A stretch of 64,000 nt of DNA from Balneolaceae bacterium (GCA_034521495.1 JAXHMK010000015.1:62001-126000); one strand, 5' to 3'. Counted from the stretch's first letter, positions 1 to 8,981 are shown. Translations and numbers: made by a program. Notes: generated from the letters alone by a model not told the origin.

Positions 1-83
1 GTAGATTCTGATGAGCTGCACGCATAGGCTACAGTTAATAATAAAATGAAGAGGGCAAAATTTCGTAAGGAGTTCTGTTTCAT

Positions 84-1268
84 CTATTTATTGGTTTTTA
101 ATCCTTTGATCCCCTTAACAGCTTTTTGACTCAATAAGTTTGTATCGTAGCTCTGTATTCGCCGGGCTTTTTGGTTCTGCTCTTCCACGGCAATCTCAAT
201 AAGTTCAAATAAGAGATCTTTGAATGTTATGTCTGATTCTTTCCAAAGATAGAACGAAAAAGAACCCGGTATGGTGTTAATTTCGTTAAAATAATATTGA
301 CCCGTTTCTTCATTTACCAAAAAATCCAGCCGGGCCAGCCCGCTGCAAGCAAGTAGTTTAAAAACATCAACAGAAGTTTTCTGAATTGACTTGGCCAGCT
401 CATTTGGAATATTTGCCGGTATTTCGCGATCAGCCGAAGCCATTCCTTTCGCCTCCTGGTCATTCATATATTTGTCCTGGAAGGAGAGCAGTTCCTCTTT
501 GCCAAGCGGGCGCTCGCAAACACTGGTTCGCTGTTCCCTGGAAGACCCTAAAACCGAGCAGTTAATCTCCATCAGGGGAGTGACCACTTTTTCTACCAGC
601 AGGTGATTGTCATATTTAAAAGCTGTTTCTACTGCATGAACCAACGATTCCTGGTTATTCACTACTTCAACGCCAATACTGCTCCCCAGGTGGACCGGTT
701 TTACAATGACGGGATATTTGAGCGATTCAATATTTTTGATGAGGGCTGGCTGATCCTCAATCCACTCCTGTTCTACGAAATCAACACCATCCACAACCGG
801 GATATCATGAGCGCGGCAGATTGTTTTTGCCATCACTTTATCCATCCCTATGGAAGAGCCCATCACCCCGCTGCCGGTACAGGGGATATTGAACATTTCA
901 CACGCTCCCTGGAAAGCTCCGTTTTCTCCTTTTGAGCCGTGAAAAGCATCTAACACAGCATAGATTGGAGTGCGTTTCTGTTTTGAGAAAAAGCCGGTTT
1001 TTTGTTCTTGAAGTACAGGCTGCCCAAACTCATTCTGACTAAATGTACAGGGTGTACAGCTGTTTTCAAGCTTTTTCAGATCCTCAAAATTTTTCAGATC
1101 CAGCAGATCTTCCCCGGTTAGCCACCGCCCGTTTTTTGTTATGTACAGCGGGCTGATTTGATACTTTGATTCTTCGAGGGCAGCGATAGCTTGATGAGCT
1201 GTAATTACAGAGACCTCATGCTCCGGTGAAGCGCCTCCAAATGCTACTAAGACAGTTTTTTGCTCCAT
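84..1268 (-). CDS. ddl: D-alanine--D-alanine ligase
   Basis: Cytoplasmic ATP-grasp enzyme that joins two D-alanines for the peptidoglycan stem peptide. The N-terminus reads MEQKTVLVAFGGASPEHEVS, the family's first motif (GG.S.EHEVS). Later come the ATP-grasp signatures YPVIVKPVHLGSSIGV and LARLDFLVNEE, and NEINTIPGSFSFYLW at the Mg/ATP site. The frame stays open for 18 more codons upstream, but ATG at 1268 puts the conserved strand right at the N-terminus, so I prefer it (about 394 aa, somewhat longer than E. coli Ddl). There is no gene partner; the next gene upstream lies beyond a repeat-rich gap. Confidence 0.93.
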   Translation of the reverse strand: MEQKTVLVAFGGASPEHEVSVITAHQAIAALEESKYQISPLYITKNGRWLTGEDLLDLKNFEDLKKLENSCTPCTFSQNEFGQPVLQEQKTGFFSKQKRTPIYAVLDAFHGSKGENGAFQGACEMFNIPCTGSGVMGSSIGMDKVMAKTICRAHDIPVVDGVDFVEQEWIEDQPALIKNIESLKYPVIVKPVHLGSSIGVEVVNNQESLVHAVETAFKYDNHLLVEKVVTPLMEINCSVLGSSREQRTSVCERPLGKEELLSFQDKYMNDQEAKGMASADREIPANIPNELAKSIQKTSVDVFKLLACSGLARLDFLVNEETGQYYFNEINTIPGSFSFYLWKESDITFKDLLFELIEIAVEEQNQKARRIQSYDTNLLSQKAVKGIKGLKTNK

Positions 1269-1336
1269 AAAAAAGAAATCTTGTATGTCTATAACCTGAG
1301 TTCGATTCTTAATCTGTATCAAAGTTCCTCAAAAGT

Positions 1337-1358
1337 CCCCTCCTTTTCCAAGGAGGGG
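1337..1358. repeat. GC-rich hairpin upstream of ddl
   Basis: A perfect 9-bp stem, CCCCTCCTT / AAGGAGGGG, with a 4-nt loop, about 70 bp upstream of the ddl start. There is no T-run on either strand, so it is not a convincing terminator. It resembles the CCTCC-type palindromes also seen at 44.76 kb and is probably a dispersed intergenic repeat. Confidence 0.5.
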
Positions 1359-1483
1359 AGCCTCTTTTATTGATTTTTAGAATCGAACTGAGGTCTATAG
1401 ATGATACGAAGTTAGCCTGTTAATTAACAACGAGAGTCGTTGTTGTTTGTAGTCTGTTGTCAGTTGTTTGTTGCATCGATTTC

Positions 1484-1676
1484 CAGCCGTCAGACCCCTT
1501 CAGTACATGTTTAGCGGTTTGAGTCAAACAACCTGACAGAGCACCGTGCTTTTCGGTTCCTGTCAGAGTTGTGGGATAAGGTATTCCCCTCGAAAACCGA
1601 TCCACGCGACTCTGGCAGGAGCTATCGCACTCTGCCAGGACGCTAAACAGATACCCGCTTCAAGCGGTCAGTCGGC
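1484..1676. repeat. Structured dispersed repeat R1, copy 1
   Basis: The core at 1503-1654 (152 bp) recurs almost exactly at 59451-59600. It differs only by two substitutions and a 2-nt gap. Core ends are inverted: GTACATGTTTAGCG and CGCTAAACAGATAC (12 of 14 pair). Inside are two further stems: CTGACAG (1533-1539) with CTGTCAG (1560-1566), and CTGGCAG (1612-1618) with CTGCCAG (1632-1638). Outside the core, 1484-1502 and about 1658-1676 form an imperfect inverted repeat (AGCCG...GACC). The whole could fold into a multi-branched RNA or cruciform. The only frame across it (1420-1605, minus) looks spurious. Confidence 0.75.
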
Positions 1677-1711
1677 TAAGCCCTAACGATCTACTTACAA
1701 CGATCTACTAC

Positions 1712-1996
1712 CTACTGCTCAAAATCGCAACTCTCTCCGCGGCAACACTCCTCAATATTAATTCCGCATGAAGCGCACTGTCCGTGGCCGTGAACCCAAA
1801 CTAACGGTGCAGGCTGTCCGCAGTAAATGCATCTTCGTTGGTCATTGGAGGTGGAGATAGCGCGAGCGTCCCCTGTCAACGAAGCTTTAGCGTAGTTGAC
1901 TCGCTCGTGCTTGGTAGACCGGGGCACAAACGAGGACGTTTGCGCCATCTCAGTCTCTGCGTCTGATCTTTCCTTATTCCTCTTCGGTAAGCTCAC
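1712..1996 (-). CDS. Small zinc-ribbon protein with repeat-derived N-terminus
   Basis: The conserved-looking part is the last ~41 residues. It has two Cys pairs (CIYCGQ and CASCGI), then a CC and a final Cys, with a His-rich VHGHGQ between them, as in a small zinc-binding protein. The first ~50 codons are made largely of dispersed repeat R3 (1854-1959), so the N-terminus is probably not ancestral. The GTG start at 1996 lies inside the end of the upstream MBL gene (23-bp overlap). A start nearer the zinc ribbon is possible but no in-frame ATG is obvious. Function unknown. Confidence 0.55.
   Translation of the reverse strand: MSLPKRNKERSDAETEMAQTSSFVPRSTKHERVNYAKASLTGDARAISTSNDQRRCIYCGQPAPLVWVHGHGQCASCGINIEECCRGESCDFEQ
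1854..1959. repeat. Dispersed repeat R3, copy 1
   Basis: Two blocks, starting GAGATAGCGCGAGCG (1854) and GGGCACAAACGAGG (1922), recur in the same relative order but inverted at 47286-47445, with many point differences. Each block contains short inverted repeats (CGAGCG with CGCTCG; ...TTTGCGCC with GGGCACAAA...). It lies inside the 5' half of the zinc-ribbon reading frame without closing it. Confidence 0.65.
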
Positions 1997-2867
1997 GATA
2001 GGCTACATCTACATTTCTTGAGAGTGACAGAAAATCGCTGGGACTGATGTGACCCGGGAACTGGTCAAAAGACTCAATGTCCATCAACTCTTCTTTACTT
2101 TTTCCTTCAGCAATTCCCCGGCGTGTGTATTCCATCAGGTGAGACAGGAAATCCCGCATATGCATCAAATCATCACTGGTTCCGGTAACACCAAACTCAG
2201 GGTTTGCGTGACCAAAAATAAATTGAGTATCGGAAGCCGCCTCAGACACAACTTCCTCAAGTGTGGTGATCCAATTGGCAATCAATGCCCCGCCGCCGCG
2301 ATCGATGAAAGGATAGAGACGATTGAATATCAGATCTCCCATGTGGGCGATATTTGCATTTTCAAACCAGATCACAGAATCGCCGCCCGTGTGTCCGGGT
2401 CCATAGTGTTTGGCGTGAATCGTTTCATTCCCCAGGTCTAATTCGTACCGTTCATCAAAGGTGGTATTCGGAACTGTAGGTTGATTTTCTGAATCCTGTG
2501 CAGACATGCGCTGAAGATCAGGAACATTTGTATGCCCGATGATTTGATATCCATTTTCAGCAAAAACCGGATTTCCGCCTGTGTGATCTCCATGATGATG
2601 AGTGTTAAACAGCACTTTTTCCGGTCCGCCGCCAAAATTTGAAATGCCATTAATAAAATTGGTAGCAGGATCAGGGTATTGAGAATCAATGGCTATAATC
2701 GCATCATCTGTTGTAAACCAGCCGATGGTTCCGCCCTGCATCGTAAAAATTCCGACCCCGTTTCTGAGTTCAGTAAAATTAGAGTCCTGGAAAAGTTTCA
2801 GTTTTGGCAAGAAAGCTGAACCAGCCGAGAGCAGTGCAATCTGTTTTAAGAAATCAACACGTTTCAT
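1974..2867 (-). CDS. MBL-fold metallohydrolase, exported
   Basis: Metallo-beta-lactamase-fold hydrolase. The metal-binding motif THHHGDHTGG is at about residue 91, followed by GPGHTGGD and MGDL and a later FGHANPEFG, which gives a complete metal-ligand set. The first ~24 residues (MKRVDFLKQIALLSAGSAFL) look like a secretion or Tat-like signal, so the enzyme is probably periplasmic or membrane-anchored. There is only a single Arg, so Tat export is uncertain. The substrate cannot be told: lactamase, glyoxalase II-like and lactonase-type proteins share this layout. It precedes the zinc-ribbon gene on the same strand and overlaps it slightly. Confidence 0.85.
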   Translation of the reverse strand: MKRVDFLKQIALLSAGSAFLPKLKLFQDSNFTELRNGVGIFTMQGGTIGWFTTDDAIIAIDSQYPDPATNFINGISNFGGGPEKVLFNTHHHGDHTGGNPVFAENGYQIIGHTNVPDLQRMSAQDSENQPTVPNTTFDERYELDLGNETIHAKHYGPGHTGGDSVIWFENANIAHMGDLIFNRLYPFIDRGGGALIANWITTLEEVVSEAASDTQFIFGHANPEFGVTGTSDDLMHMRDFLSHLMEYTRRGIAEGKSKEELMDIESFDQFPGHISPSDFLSLSRNVDVAYRELTEEE

Positions 2868-2881
2868 AAGTAAGTTGGATT

Positions 2882-3259
2882 TTATTCGAGTTGGTGATCG
2901 TCGCGAATCAATAAGAGAATGGATGCATGCGGAACGATGAGAAACTTTTCATTTTCAAATTCAATTTCATGAGCGCGGCTCTTCAGGAAGATCGCTAAGT
3001 CGCCTTCTTCTGCTTGCATGCCAATATATTTGGGATCAGAGGTTTGATCTTTCCACGGTTCATCAATTTCCTGCGAGGGAATAGGATAACCGGGCCCGGT
3101 CTTTATAATGTACCCGCTCTGAATCTCCTCCTTTTCTTTCACTGTAGCGGGAAGAACAAGTCCGCTTTTAGTGCGGGTTTCCATATCACGCGGCTTGATG
3201 AGAACCCGGTCGCCGATGATGATAAATTTATCAACTGAATTGAGATATTCCTGGATCAT
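2882..3259 (-). CDS. GroES-like co-chaperonin family protein
   Basis: 125 aa with the Cpn10 pattern near the start (GDRVLIKPRDMETRTKSGLV, then LPATVKEKEEIQSGYIIKTG) and a C-terminal ...LAIFLKSRAHEIEFENEKFLIV, matching the GroES beta-barrel. It is longer than standard GroES (~95 aa), with an insert around GPGYPIPSQEIDEPWKDQ, and no groEL lies beside it. This is probably a divergent paralogue rather than the housekeeping GroES; an ATG-proximal upstream extension (MIQEYLNSVDKF) precedes the fold. Role inferred from family only. It sits upstream of the MBL hydrolase on the same strand (14-bp gap). Confidence 0.82.
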   Translation of the reverse strand: MIQEYLNSVDKFIIIGDRVLIKPRDMETRTKSGLVLPATVKEKEEIQSGYIIKTGPGYPIPSQEIDEPWKDQTSDPKYIGMQAEEGDLAIFLKSRAHEIEFENEKFLIVPHASILLLIRDDHQLE

Positions 3260-3486
3260 TCAAATATCGTTTGATTTCAAATTAAAACAAAAACGTGAAC
3301 AGAAAGTTCGGAAAAACTGAATTCAATCCAAATTTATGAATTCCGTGAGCTTGGTGATTCAATTTAAGAGAAGTTTTGGGGTACCCGGCAGACGGCTGGG
3401 TTTTCCATTAGTGGAGTCTGAAAATAGTGCTAAAATCCGTCAGCCCGCAAAATCAGCGTGCAGACGGAAAGGATCTGTAAAGCTCC

Positions 3487-3960
3487 CTACAAAAAGTACC
3501 GAACCCCAATGCCGCCATTCACATCGAAATCTGTGGCGGGGACGAGATCGAAGATCGGGGCGACTTCAAAAAACAGGCTAAAACGGCTGTCCGGTATTAC
3601 ATAGTGCAGGCCAATCGGGAAACGCGGACCAAATCTTGCATCATCCGCTAAAATGGCCCGGGCTCCAATGCCATAAAAAAATGTCAGCGATCCACGATCT
3701 ACACTAAGCTGATCGTGTTTCAGATAATCAGCGTGCACGTGAATTTTATCATCTCTGCCAAACGACCATGCAAGAGCACCATCAATAGCTCTTGTGCCCG
3801 ATTGCCAAACCTGAATGCTTACGCCGGTCGGTTCACCCAGCACGACTCCGAGTTCTGTACTGCCGGAACGGTACTGAGCTTGTGCTTCATTCAGAGTTGA
3901 GACTGCAAAGAAAACCAGAGCAGCTAAGAGGGCTTTTTTCAAATATGTTGAATCAATCAT
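3487..3960 (-). CDS. Small outer-membrane beta-barrel protein
   Basis: 157 aa. The N-terminus KKALLAALVFFAVSTLNEAQAQ is a clear Sec signal with an AQA-like cleavage site. The mature part is a run of alternating strands (STELGVVLGEPTGVSIQVW, FFYGIGARAIL, FPIGLHYVIP, RFSLFFEVAP) and ends in an aromatic residue region, GGIGVRYFL, typical of outer-membrane barrels. Probably a 6-8-strand barrel of unknown role. It stands alone. Confidence 0.75.
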   Translation of the reverse strand: MIDSTYLKKALLAALVFFAVSTLNEAQAQYRSGSTELGVVLGEPTGVSIQVWQSGTRAIDGALAWSFGRDDKIHVHADYLKHDQLSVDRGSLTFFYGIGARAILADDARFGPRFPIGLHYVIPDSRFSLFFEVAPIFDLVPATDFDVNGGIGVRYFL

Positions 3961-4101
3961 TGTAAAACAGTGGGCTTTTATTGAGCAATAATTAACAAAC
4001 TACTAACAGCAGATGTTATGAAAAGTTTCAGATTTGTGAAAAATAGTATGAATCATTTTGGTAGTTTGTCATGCGTTAAATATCACTAAAAAACATTATT
4101 T

Positions 4102-4719
4102 GTGAAGGATAAAAAACTTCTTCTGGTCTTTGTGAAGAATCCCGAGAAGGGGAAAGTAAAAACCAGGCTGGCCAAAACAGTTGGCGATGATAAAGCCTAT
4201 CAAACCTACCTGAAGTTGTTGGATTATACAATAGATGTAGCCCGGAAAGTGAACGCAAAAAAACAGGTCTGGTATTCTTCGTTTATAGATGAATCGGATC
4301 GTTTTTTAGGAAAGCGGTCAGACGGCTCCAGAGTTTCTTTTGAAAAAAAACTTCAAAAGGGCGATAACCTTGGCAGAAGAATGTTAAACGCTTTTCAACA
4401 GGGCTTCGAGGATGGCTTCAAAAAAATTGTCATCATCGGGAGTGATTGTCCTGGAATAACACCACAAATTATTGAAGGTGCATTTACCGGGCTGGATCAA
4501 AAAGAAGTGGTAATTGGTCCCTCAAAAGATGGCGGGTATTATCTTTTAGGAATGAGTGAACTGGTTCCCGGAATTTTTAACGACATATCGTGGAGTACAG
4601 AACAGGTATTGTCTGAGACAAAGACTGTGTTGAAAAAAGCGGATAAAGATTACAGACTGCTTTCCACACTAAACGATATTGATACAGAAGAAGATTTACG
4701 AAAGAGTGATTTTGAATGA
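4102..4719 (+). CDS. DUF2064 / TIGR04282-family glycosyltransferase-like protein
   Basis: 205 aa, Rossmann-like nucleotide-sugar transferase fold. Signatures are VFVKNPEKGKVKTRLAKTVG at the N-terminus, IIGSDCPGITPQ in the middle and GPSKDGGYYLLGM near residue 150, all typical of the TIGR04282/DUF2064 family that pairs with TIGR04283 glycosyltransferases. Start is GTG at 4102; no ATG fits as well. Its stop overlaps the next gene by 4 bp (ATGA), so the pair is translationally coupled. The family is named for arsenosugar biosynthesis in some genomes, but the product here is unknown. Confidence 0.85.
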   Translation: MKDKKLLLVFVKNPEKGKVKTRLAKTVGDDKAYQTYLKLLDYTIDVARKVNAKKQVWYSSFIDESDRFLGKRSDGSRVSFEKKLQKGDNLGRRMLNAFQQGFEDGFKKIVIIGSDCPGITPQIIEGAFTGLDQKEVVIGPSKDGGYYLLGMSELVPGIFNDISWSTEQVLSETKTVLKKADKDYRLLSTLNDIDTEEDLRKSDFE

Positions 4720-5411
4720 GACATCCTTTCATCAGTATTATCATTCCAACATATAACGAACAGGAGAGAATCGGTGAACTGTTGGAGTATATTGGACAAT
4801 GTTGTGCGGAAACGCCTCATGAAATTATTGTTGCGGATGGAGGCAGTAACGACAGAACGGTACAAATAGCTAAAAAATCAGGAGCGAAGGTACTTCATTG
4901 CTCAAAAAAGGGGCGTGCACCTCAGATGAATAGAGGAGCTGAACATTCAAAAGGGTCTATTCTCTATTTTCTGCATGCTGATACATTTCCGCCAAAAAAT
5001 TTTGTCGAATCTATCAAGAGATCTTTCCGGGAGGGATGCAGGTCCGGGTGCTTTCGGCTTACATTCGATGATCCTCATCCCATTCTGAAATTTTACGGAT
5101 GGTGCACCCGATTTAAGTGGACCCTTTTCCGGTTTGGTGATCAAAGCTTATTTGTTGAAAAAACTCTCTTTCAACAGGTTAGAGGATTTGACGAGTCGAT
5201 GATAGTGATGGAGGATCAAAAGATTGTTCGGGAGCTAAAAAAGATGAGTCGTTTTTGTTTGGCGGATGCTACTGTTACTACCTCGGCAAGAAGATATAAG
5301 ATAAATGGGATTTTTCGCCTGCAAGCGGTCTTTTTTCTGATTGTGCTATTCTACTATTTTGGGGCGCCTCAGGAGACATTAGTCCATGTATATAATGAGT
5401 TTATAGATTGA
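4716..5411 (+). CDS. TIGR04283-family glycosyltransferase (GT2)
   Basis: 231 aa. GT-A family 2 signatures: SIIIPTYNEQERIGELL at the N-terminus, IIVADGGSNDRTV (nucleotide binding), ILYFLHADTFPP (metal-binding DxD-like HAD) and DQSLFVEKTLFQQVRGFDE. A hydrophobic segment near the C-terminus (LQAVFFLIVLFYYFGAP) suggests membrane association. Coupled to the preceding DUF2064 gene by a 4-bp overlap. The pair is annotated as arsenosugar biosynthesis in related families; lipid or sugar transfer to a small acceptor is the safe statement. Confidence 0.87.
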   Translation: MRHPFISIIIPTYNEQERIGELLEYIGQCCAETPHEIIVADGGSNDRTVQIAKKSGAKVLHCSKKGRAPQMNRGAEHSKGSILYFLHADTFPPKNFVESIKRSFREGCRSGCFRLTFDDPHPILKFYGWCTRFKWTLFRFGDQSLFVEKTLFQQVRGFDESMIVMEDQKIVRELKKMSRFCLADATVTTSARRYKINGIFRLQAVFFLIVLFYYFGAPQETLVHVYNEFID

Positions 5412-5560
5412 AATTTCTGATTATTTCGTGCCCCAGTGCCTTCTGCTCAAAGCCAGGGAGAAGATCGTTTTTTAAAATAAAAACGCTTCCACATTTTATT
5501 GGCTGATTTGCCCTCCTACAAATTCAAATACTGGTAAAAATTCGTTAATTTTTATGCCAA

Positions 5561-5577
5561 GTTAACAACCCGTTAAC
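5561..5577. promoter_or_regulatory. Inverted repeat upstream of the TonB receptor
   Basis: GTTAAC-N5-GTTAAC, a dyad 27 bp upstream of the receptor start and inside its likely promoter region. It could be an operator, but a single AT-rich dyad can occur by chance. Confidence 0.25.
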
Positions 5578-5603
5578 ATTGGCTTCTTATACTCAGAAAG
5601 TAT

Positions 5604-8600
5604 ATGAACACAAAAAAATCAAAGCTAAAATACAACTCTATGACACGTCAAATACTATTGATACTATCCCTGGTATTACTCCCAGTGGCGCTATTTGCGC
5701 AGGGCACAACATCGGGGTCTATTGAAGGTACCATTACGGACGAGGCCGGAGAATCTTTGCCGGGTGCAAATATTATTGCGGTTCATCAGCCGACAGGTAG
5801 TGAATATGGAACATCGAGTCGGGCAGATGGCGGATATACCATCAGGAATGTTCGTGTTGGTGGTCCTTACGAGGTACGGGTCACTTTCATTGGATTTAAT
5901 CCGCAGATAAAAGAAATACGAAATATTGAACTTGGAGAGAGGGTTACCCTGAACTTTCAACTTGAAGAGGGTTCTCTTGAGTTAGGTCAAATTTCAGTGG
6001 TTGCCGTTCCTGATCAAATCTTCAACTCAGATCGAACAGGTGCCAGTAAAAACATTTCAACACAAGAAATTTCACGAACACCAACAGTATCGAGGTCCCT
6101 TAGTGACTTTACCCGGTTAACACCACAGGTAACGAGCGGGAATAGTTTTGGTGGTGCGAATGATCGATACAACAATATTCTTGTTGATGGTGCCACTTTA
6201 AATGATGTTTTTGGACTTGGTGATGCAACTCCCGGATCACAAGCAGGTGTATCATCCCCTTTGAGTATAGATGCCATTGCCGAATTTAATGTAGACATCG
6301 CTCCATTTGATGTTACAAACAACGGTTTTACAGGTGGCCAGGTAAATGCAATTACCAAGAGCGGTACAAACACTTACGAAGGTTCCGTCTATTTCCAAAC
6401 CAGAAATGAATCTCTTGTAGGAACCTATATTGGTGAGGATGGAGATACAGCCAACGACTTTCCGGAATTTTCTGAAAGATATATCGGATTGAATGTTGGT
6501 GGCCCCATCATCCAGGATAAACTTTTCTTTTTTGTAAATGCTGAATTCAGAAGAGAAACACAGCCAATTACTGCGGGTATTTCCGGAAGTGGTGCTCCAA
6601 ATACGATCGATTTTTCAGCATCTACTTTTGATGAGATCAGCAATGTTTTCCAAAGTGAGTATGGTTACAACACCGGAGGTTATACTTCGCCTCTTGATGT
6701 AGATCAGGACAATAATAAAGTGCTTGCAAAGCTTGACTGGAACATTAATCAGGCTAACAAATTAACTTTCCGTTACAATCACGTTGATGCTATAGATGAA
6801 GAAGGTATTGGACGTGGAACCGATGAATACAGCTACAGTAATCGACAATACAACTTCAATAGTAATCAGGACTCATTTGTAGCTCAGTTAACCAGTACAC
6901 TTGGAAATAATGTCTATAATGAAGCTCGAGTTGTGTATACACGAATTCGTGACTCACGAGATGTTGTTGCTCAACGATTTCCTGAAGTAGAAGTTAGCTT
7001 GCCTTTTGAAACACAAAGTGGTTTTGGTTCCATCTTTGCAGGAATCGACAGATTCTCACAAGCAAACTCACTGGATCAGGATCTGATTGAGGTTACAAAT
7101 AACCTGACTTACATTCGTGGTAACCATGAGTTTACGTTTGGTACTAATAATCAAATTTTTACGTTCGATAATACATTTGTACAAGATGCTTTTGGAAGCT
7201 ACGTTTTTAGAAGTATTGATGATCTTGAAGCGGGAACTCCTTACCAGTACCGGTATAGCTATTTACTGCCAGGCGGCAGCCCAACGGCGAACTTTACAGG
7301 AATGCAATTTGGACTCTACGTACAGGATAAATGGACAATCAACCCGGATTTAAAAATTACCTATGGTTTGCGGGTAGATATTCCTGTTCTTCCTGATGAT
7401 CCAACAGCCAACCCAATTGTGCCGGATGCTTTCCCGGGTTACTCTACCGATAGCGTAGCCAGTGGAAATATTCTGTGGTCACCCCGATTTGGATTTAACT
7501 GGGATCTCAGTGGAGGTGAACGAACCACACAGCTTCGTGGTGGTGCAGGTATCTTTTCAGGAACACCGCCGTTTGTATGGATCTCAAACCAGTATAGCAA
7601 CACTGGTGTTGACTACGGACGTGTTGACGTAAGCAGCTCAAGAGTACCGGATGATCTTCGATTCTCTCCGGACCCCGACAATCAGCCAAGTCCTTTAGAC
7701 GCAGGTTCTGCACTGGAGGGACAAAATACATCAGAGATCAACCTAATATCTGATGATTTTAAATACCCACAATCTCTCAAGGTAAATCTTGCAATAGATC
7801 AACAATTACCGCTTGGCTTTATTGGTACACTTGAAGGAGTTTATTCTGCTGGTATTAACGATGTTGTATTTGAAAACCTGAATATTGTTCAGCAGGGAGA
7901 ATCAGCGTACGGCCGTCCTATTTACGGAGATATCTTTTTCAATGAAAGATTTGGTAATGCCTCAGGTGTGCCATCAAGAAGAAATGAGAACTTTACCAAT
8001 GCACTTCTGCTGAAAAATTCAAATGATGCTTACCAGTACAGCATTACCGGTACTCTTGAGAAGCAATTTGATATGGGCTTGAGTACGAACCTGTCATATA
8101 CATATAACAGGGCAGTAACCGTTAATAACGGGACTTCAAGTCGTGCGATCTCTAACTGGCAGTTTAATGAGAATGTAGATGTAAACAATCCTAAACCCGG
8201 AACAGCCGACTTTGAAAGAAGACACAGAATTCTGGGTGTTGTTTCATACCAGTTCTCTTGGTTAGATCGATTAGCTACAACCATCTCGCTGATATATGAT
8301 GGCCGGTCAGGAACTCCATATAGCTGGATATACAATGGCGATGCAAACGGCGACGGTCGATTTGATAACGACTTAATCTATGTGCCTCAATATGAAGATG
8401 AAATAGTTTTGACTAGTAATAACTGGGAAGAGTTTGATGAATGGCTTACAAATGAAGATTCAATTGACGATGATTACAGAGGAGACTTCGTTGATAGAGG
8501 AACTGCACGCGAACCATGGACAAATTATCTCGATCTTCGAATCAGCCAGCAGATTGAAACCTTTGGCGGTCAGTCCGTTGAGTTTAGTGCCAGCATGTTT

Positions 8601-8858
8601 AACGTTCTGAACTTCCTTAACGAAGAGTGGGGCGTTCGAAAAGGTGTTAGCTTTAATAACTATCGTGCATTCGACTTCCAGCAATATGTTTCTCAGGAAT
8701 TCATCGACAACAATCCGGAATACGGTCTCAGTTCTGCTGATATCGGTAAGCCGGTTGTAAACTTCGATCCTGAAAATGTGACTGAAGAAAGACTCTACAG
8801 CATTAGTGACTTAAGCTCACGATGGCAAATGCAATTTAGCGTTCGTTACAACTTCTAA
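5604..8858 (+). CDS. Oar-type TonB-dependent outer-membrane receptor
   Basis: 1084 aa. A Sec signal (ILLILSLVLLPVALFAQG) precedes a carboxypeptidase-regulatory-like domain (GSIEGTITDEAGESLPGANI, about residues 37-120). A plug domain follows (residues ~135-260, with NNILVDGATLND and GGQVNAITKSGTNTYEGSVY), then a large beta-barrel ending in the expected C-terminal aromatic (WQMQFSVRYNF). No SusD-like gene follows, so this is an Oar/OmpA-type receptor, not a SusC. The ligand is unknown. An internal ATG at 5640 would also keep the signal peptide. An intrinsic terminator follows directly, so it is probably monocistronic. Confidence 0.93.
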   Translation: MNTKKSKLKYNSMTRQILLILSLVLLPVALFAQGTTSGSIEGTITDEAGESLPGANIIAVHQPTGSEYGTSSRADGGYTIRNVRVGGPYEVRVTFIGFNPQIKEIRNIELGERVTLNFQLEEGSLELGQISVVAVPDQIFNSDRTGASKNISTQEISRTPTVSRSLSDFTRLTPQVTSGNSFGGANDRYNNILVDGATLNDVFGLGDATPGSQAGVSSPLSIDAIAEFNVDIAPFDVTNNGFTGGQVNAITKSGTNTYEGSVYFQTRNESLVGTYIGEDGDTANDFPEFSERYIGLNVGGPIIQDKLFFFVNAEFRRETQPITAGISGSGAPNTIDFSASTFDEISNVFQSEYGYNTGGYTSPLDVDQDNNKVLAKLDWNINQANKLTFRYNHVDAIDEEGIGRGTDEYSYSNRQYNFNSNQDSFVAQLTSTLGNNVYNEARVVYTRIRDSRDVVAQRFPEVEVSLPFETQSGFGSIFAGIDRFSQANSLDQDLIEVTNNLTYIRGNHEFTFGTNNQIFTFDNTFVQDAFGSYVFRSIDDLEAGTPYQYRYSYLLPGGSPTANFTGMQFGLYVQDKWTINPDLKITYGLRVDIPVLPDDPTANPIVPDAFPGYSTDSVASGNILWSPRFGFNWDLSGGERTTQLRGGAGIFSGTPPFVWISNQYSNTGVDYGRVDVSSSRVPDDLRFSPDPDNQPSPLDAGSALEGQNTSEINLISDDFKYPQSLKVNLAIDQQLPLGFIGTLEGVYSAGINDVVFENLNIVQQGESAYGRPIYGDIFFNERFGNASGVPSRRNENFTNALLLKNSNDAYQYSITGTLEKQFDMGLSTNLSYTYNRAVTVNNGTSSRAISNWQFNENVDVNNPKPGTADFERRHRILGVVSYQFSWLDRLATTISLIYDGRSGTPYSWIYNGDANGDGRFDNDLIYVPQYEDEIVLTSNNWEEFDEWLTNEDSIDDDYRGDFVDRGTAREPWTNYLDLRISQQIETFGGQSVEFSASMFNVLNFLNEEWGVRKGVSFNNYRAFDFQQYVSQEFIDNNPEYGLSSADIGKPVVNFDPENVTEERLYSISDLSSRWQMQFSVRYNF

Positions 8859-8885
8859 AATTTTGTCGCGAATCAATAATATATG

Positions 8886-8915
8886 AGGCCCTGTATCTAT
8901 TACAGGGCCTTTTTA
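8886..8915 (+). terminator. Rho-independent terminator of the TonB receptor
   Basis: A perfect 10-bp stem, AGGCCCTGTA / TACAGGGCCT, with a 5-nt loop followed by TTTTATT, starting 28 bp after the receptor stop. Textbook intrinsic terminator. Confidence 0.92.
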
Positions 8916-8981
8916 TTATACCTTGTAGTAATTTTTCAAGTGAACAAGAAAGATGTTGTTCTGAATATTTAAGTATTTTTT

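Noticed and set aside
1420-1605. A 61-codon minus-strand frame over repeat R1
   Set aside because: It lies inside a palindromic repeat whose second copy has a 2-nt gap that shifts the frame.
1503-1654. Integron attC site
   Set aside because: The ends GTTTAGC...GCTAAAC are in the wrong order and do not fit GTTRRRY/RYYYAAC; no integrase or cassette array is nearby.
5425-5470. Cobalamin riboswitch upstream of the TonB receptor
   Set aside because: A few B12-box-like words (GCCCCAGTGCC, AAGCCAGGGAGAAG) occur, but the ordered conserved core and long leader are missing.
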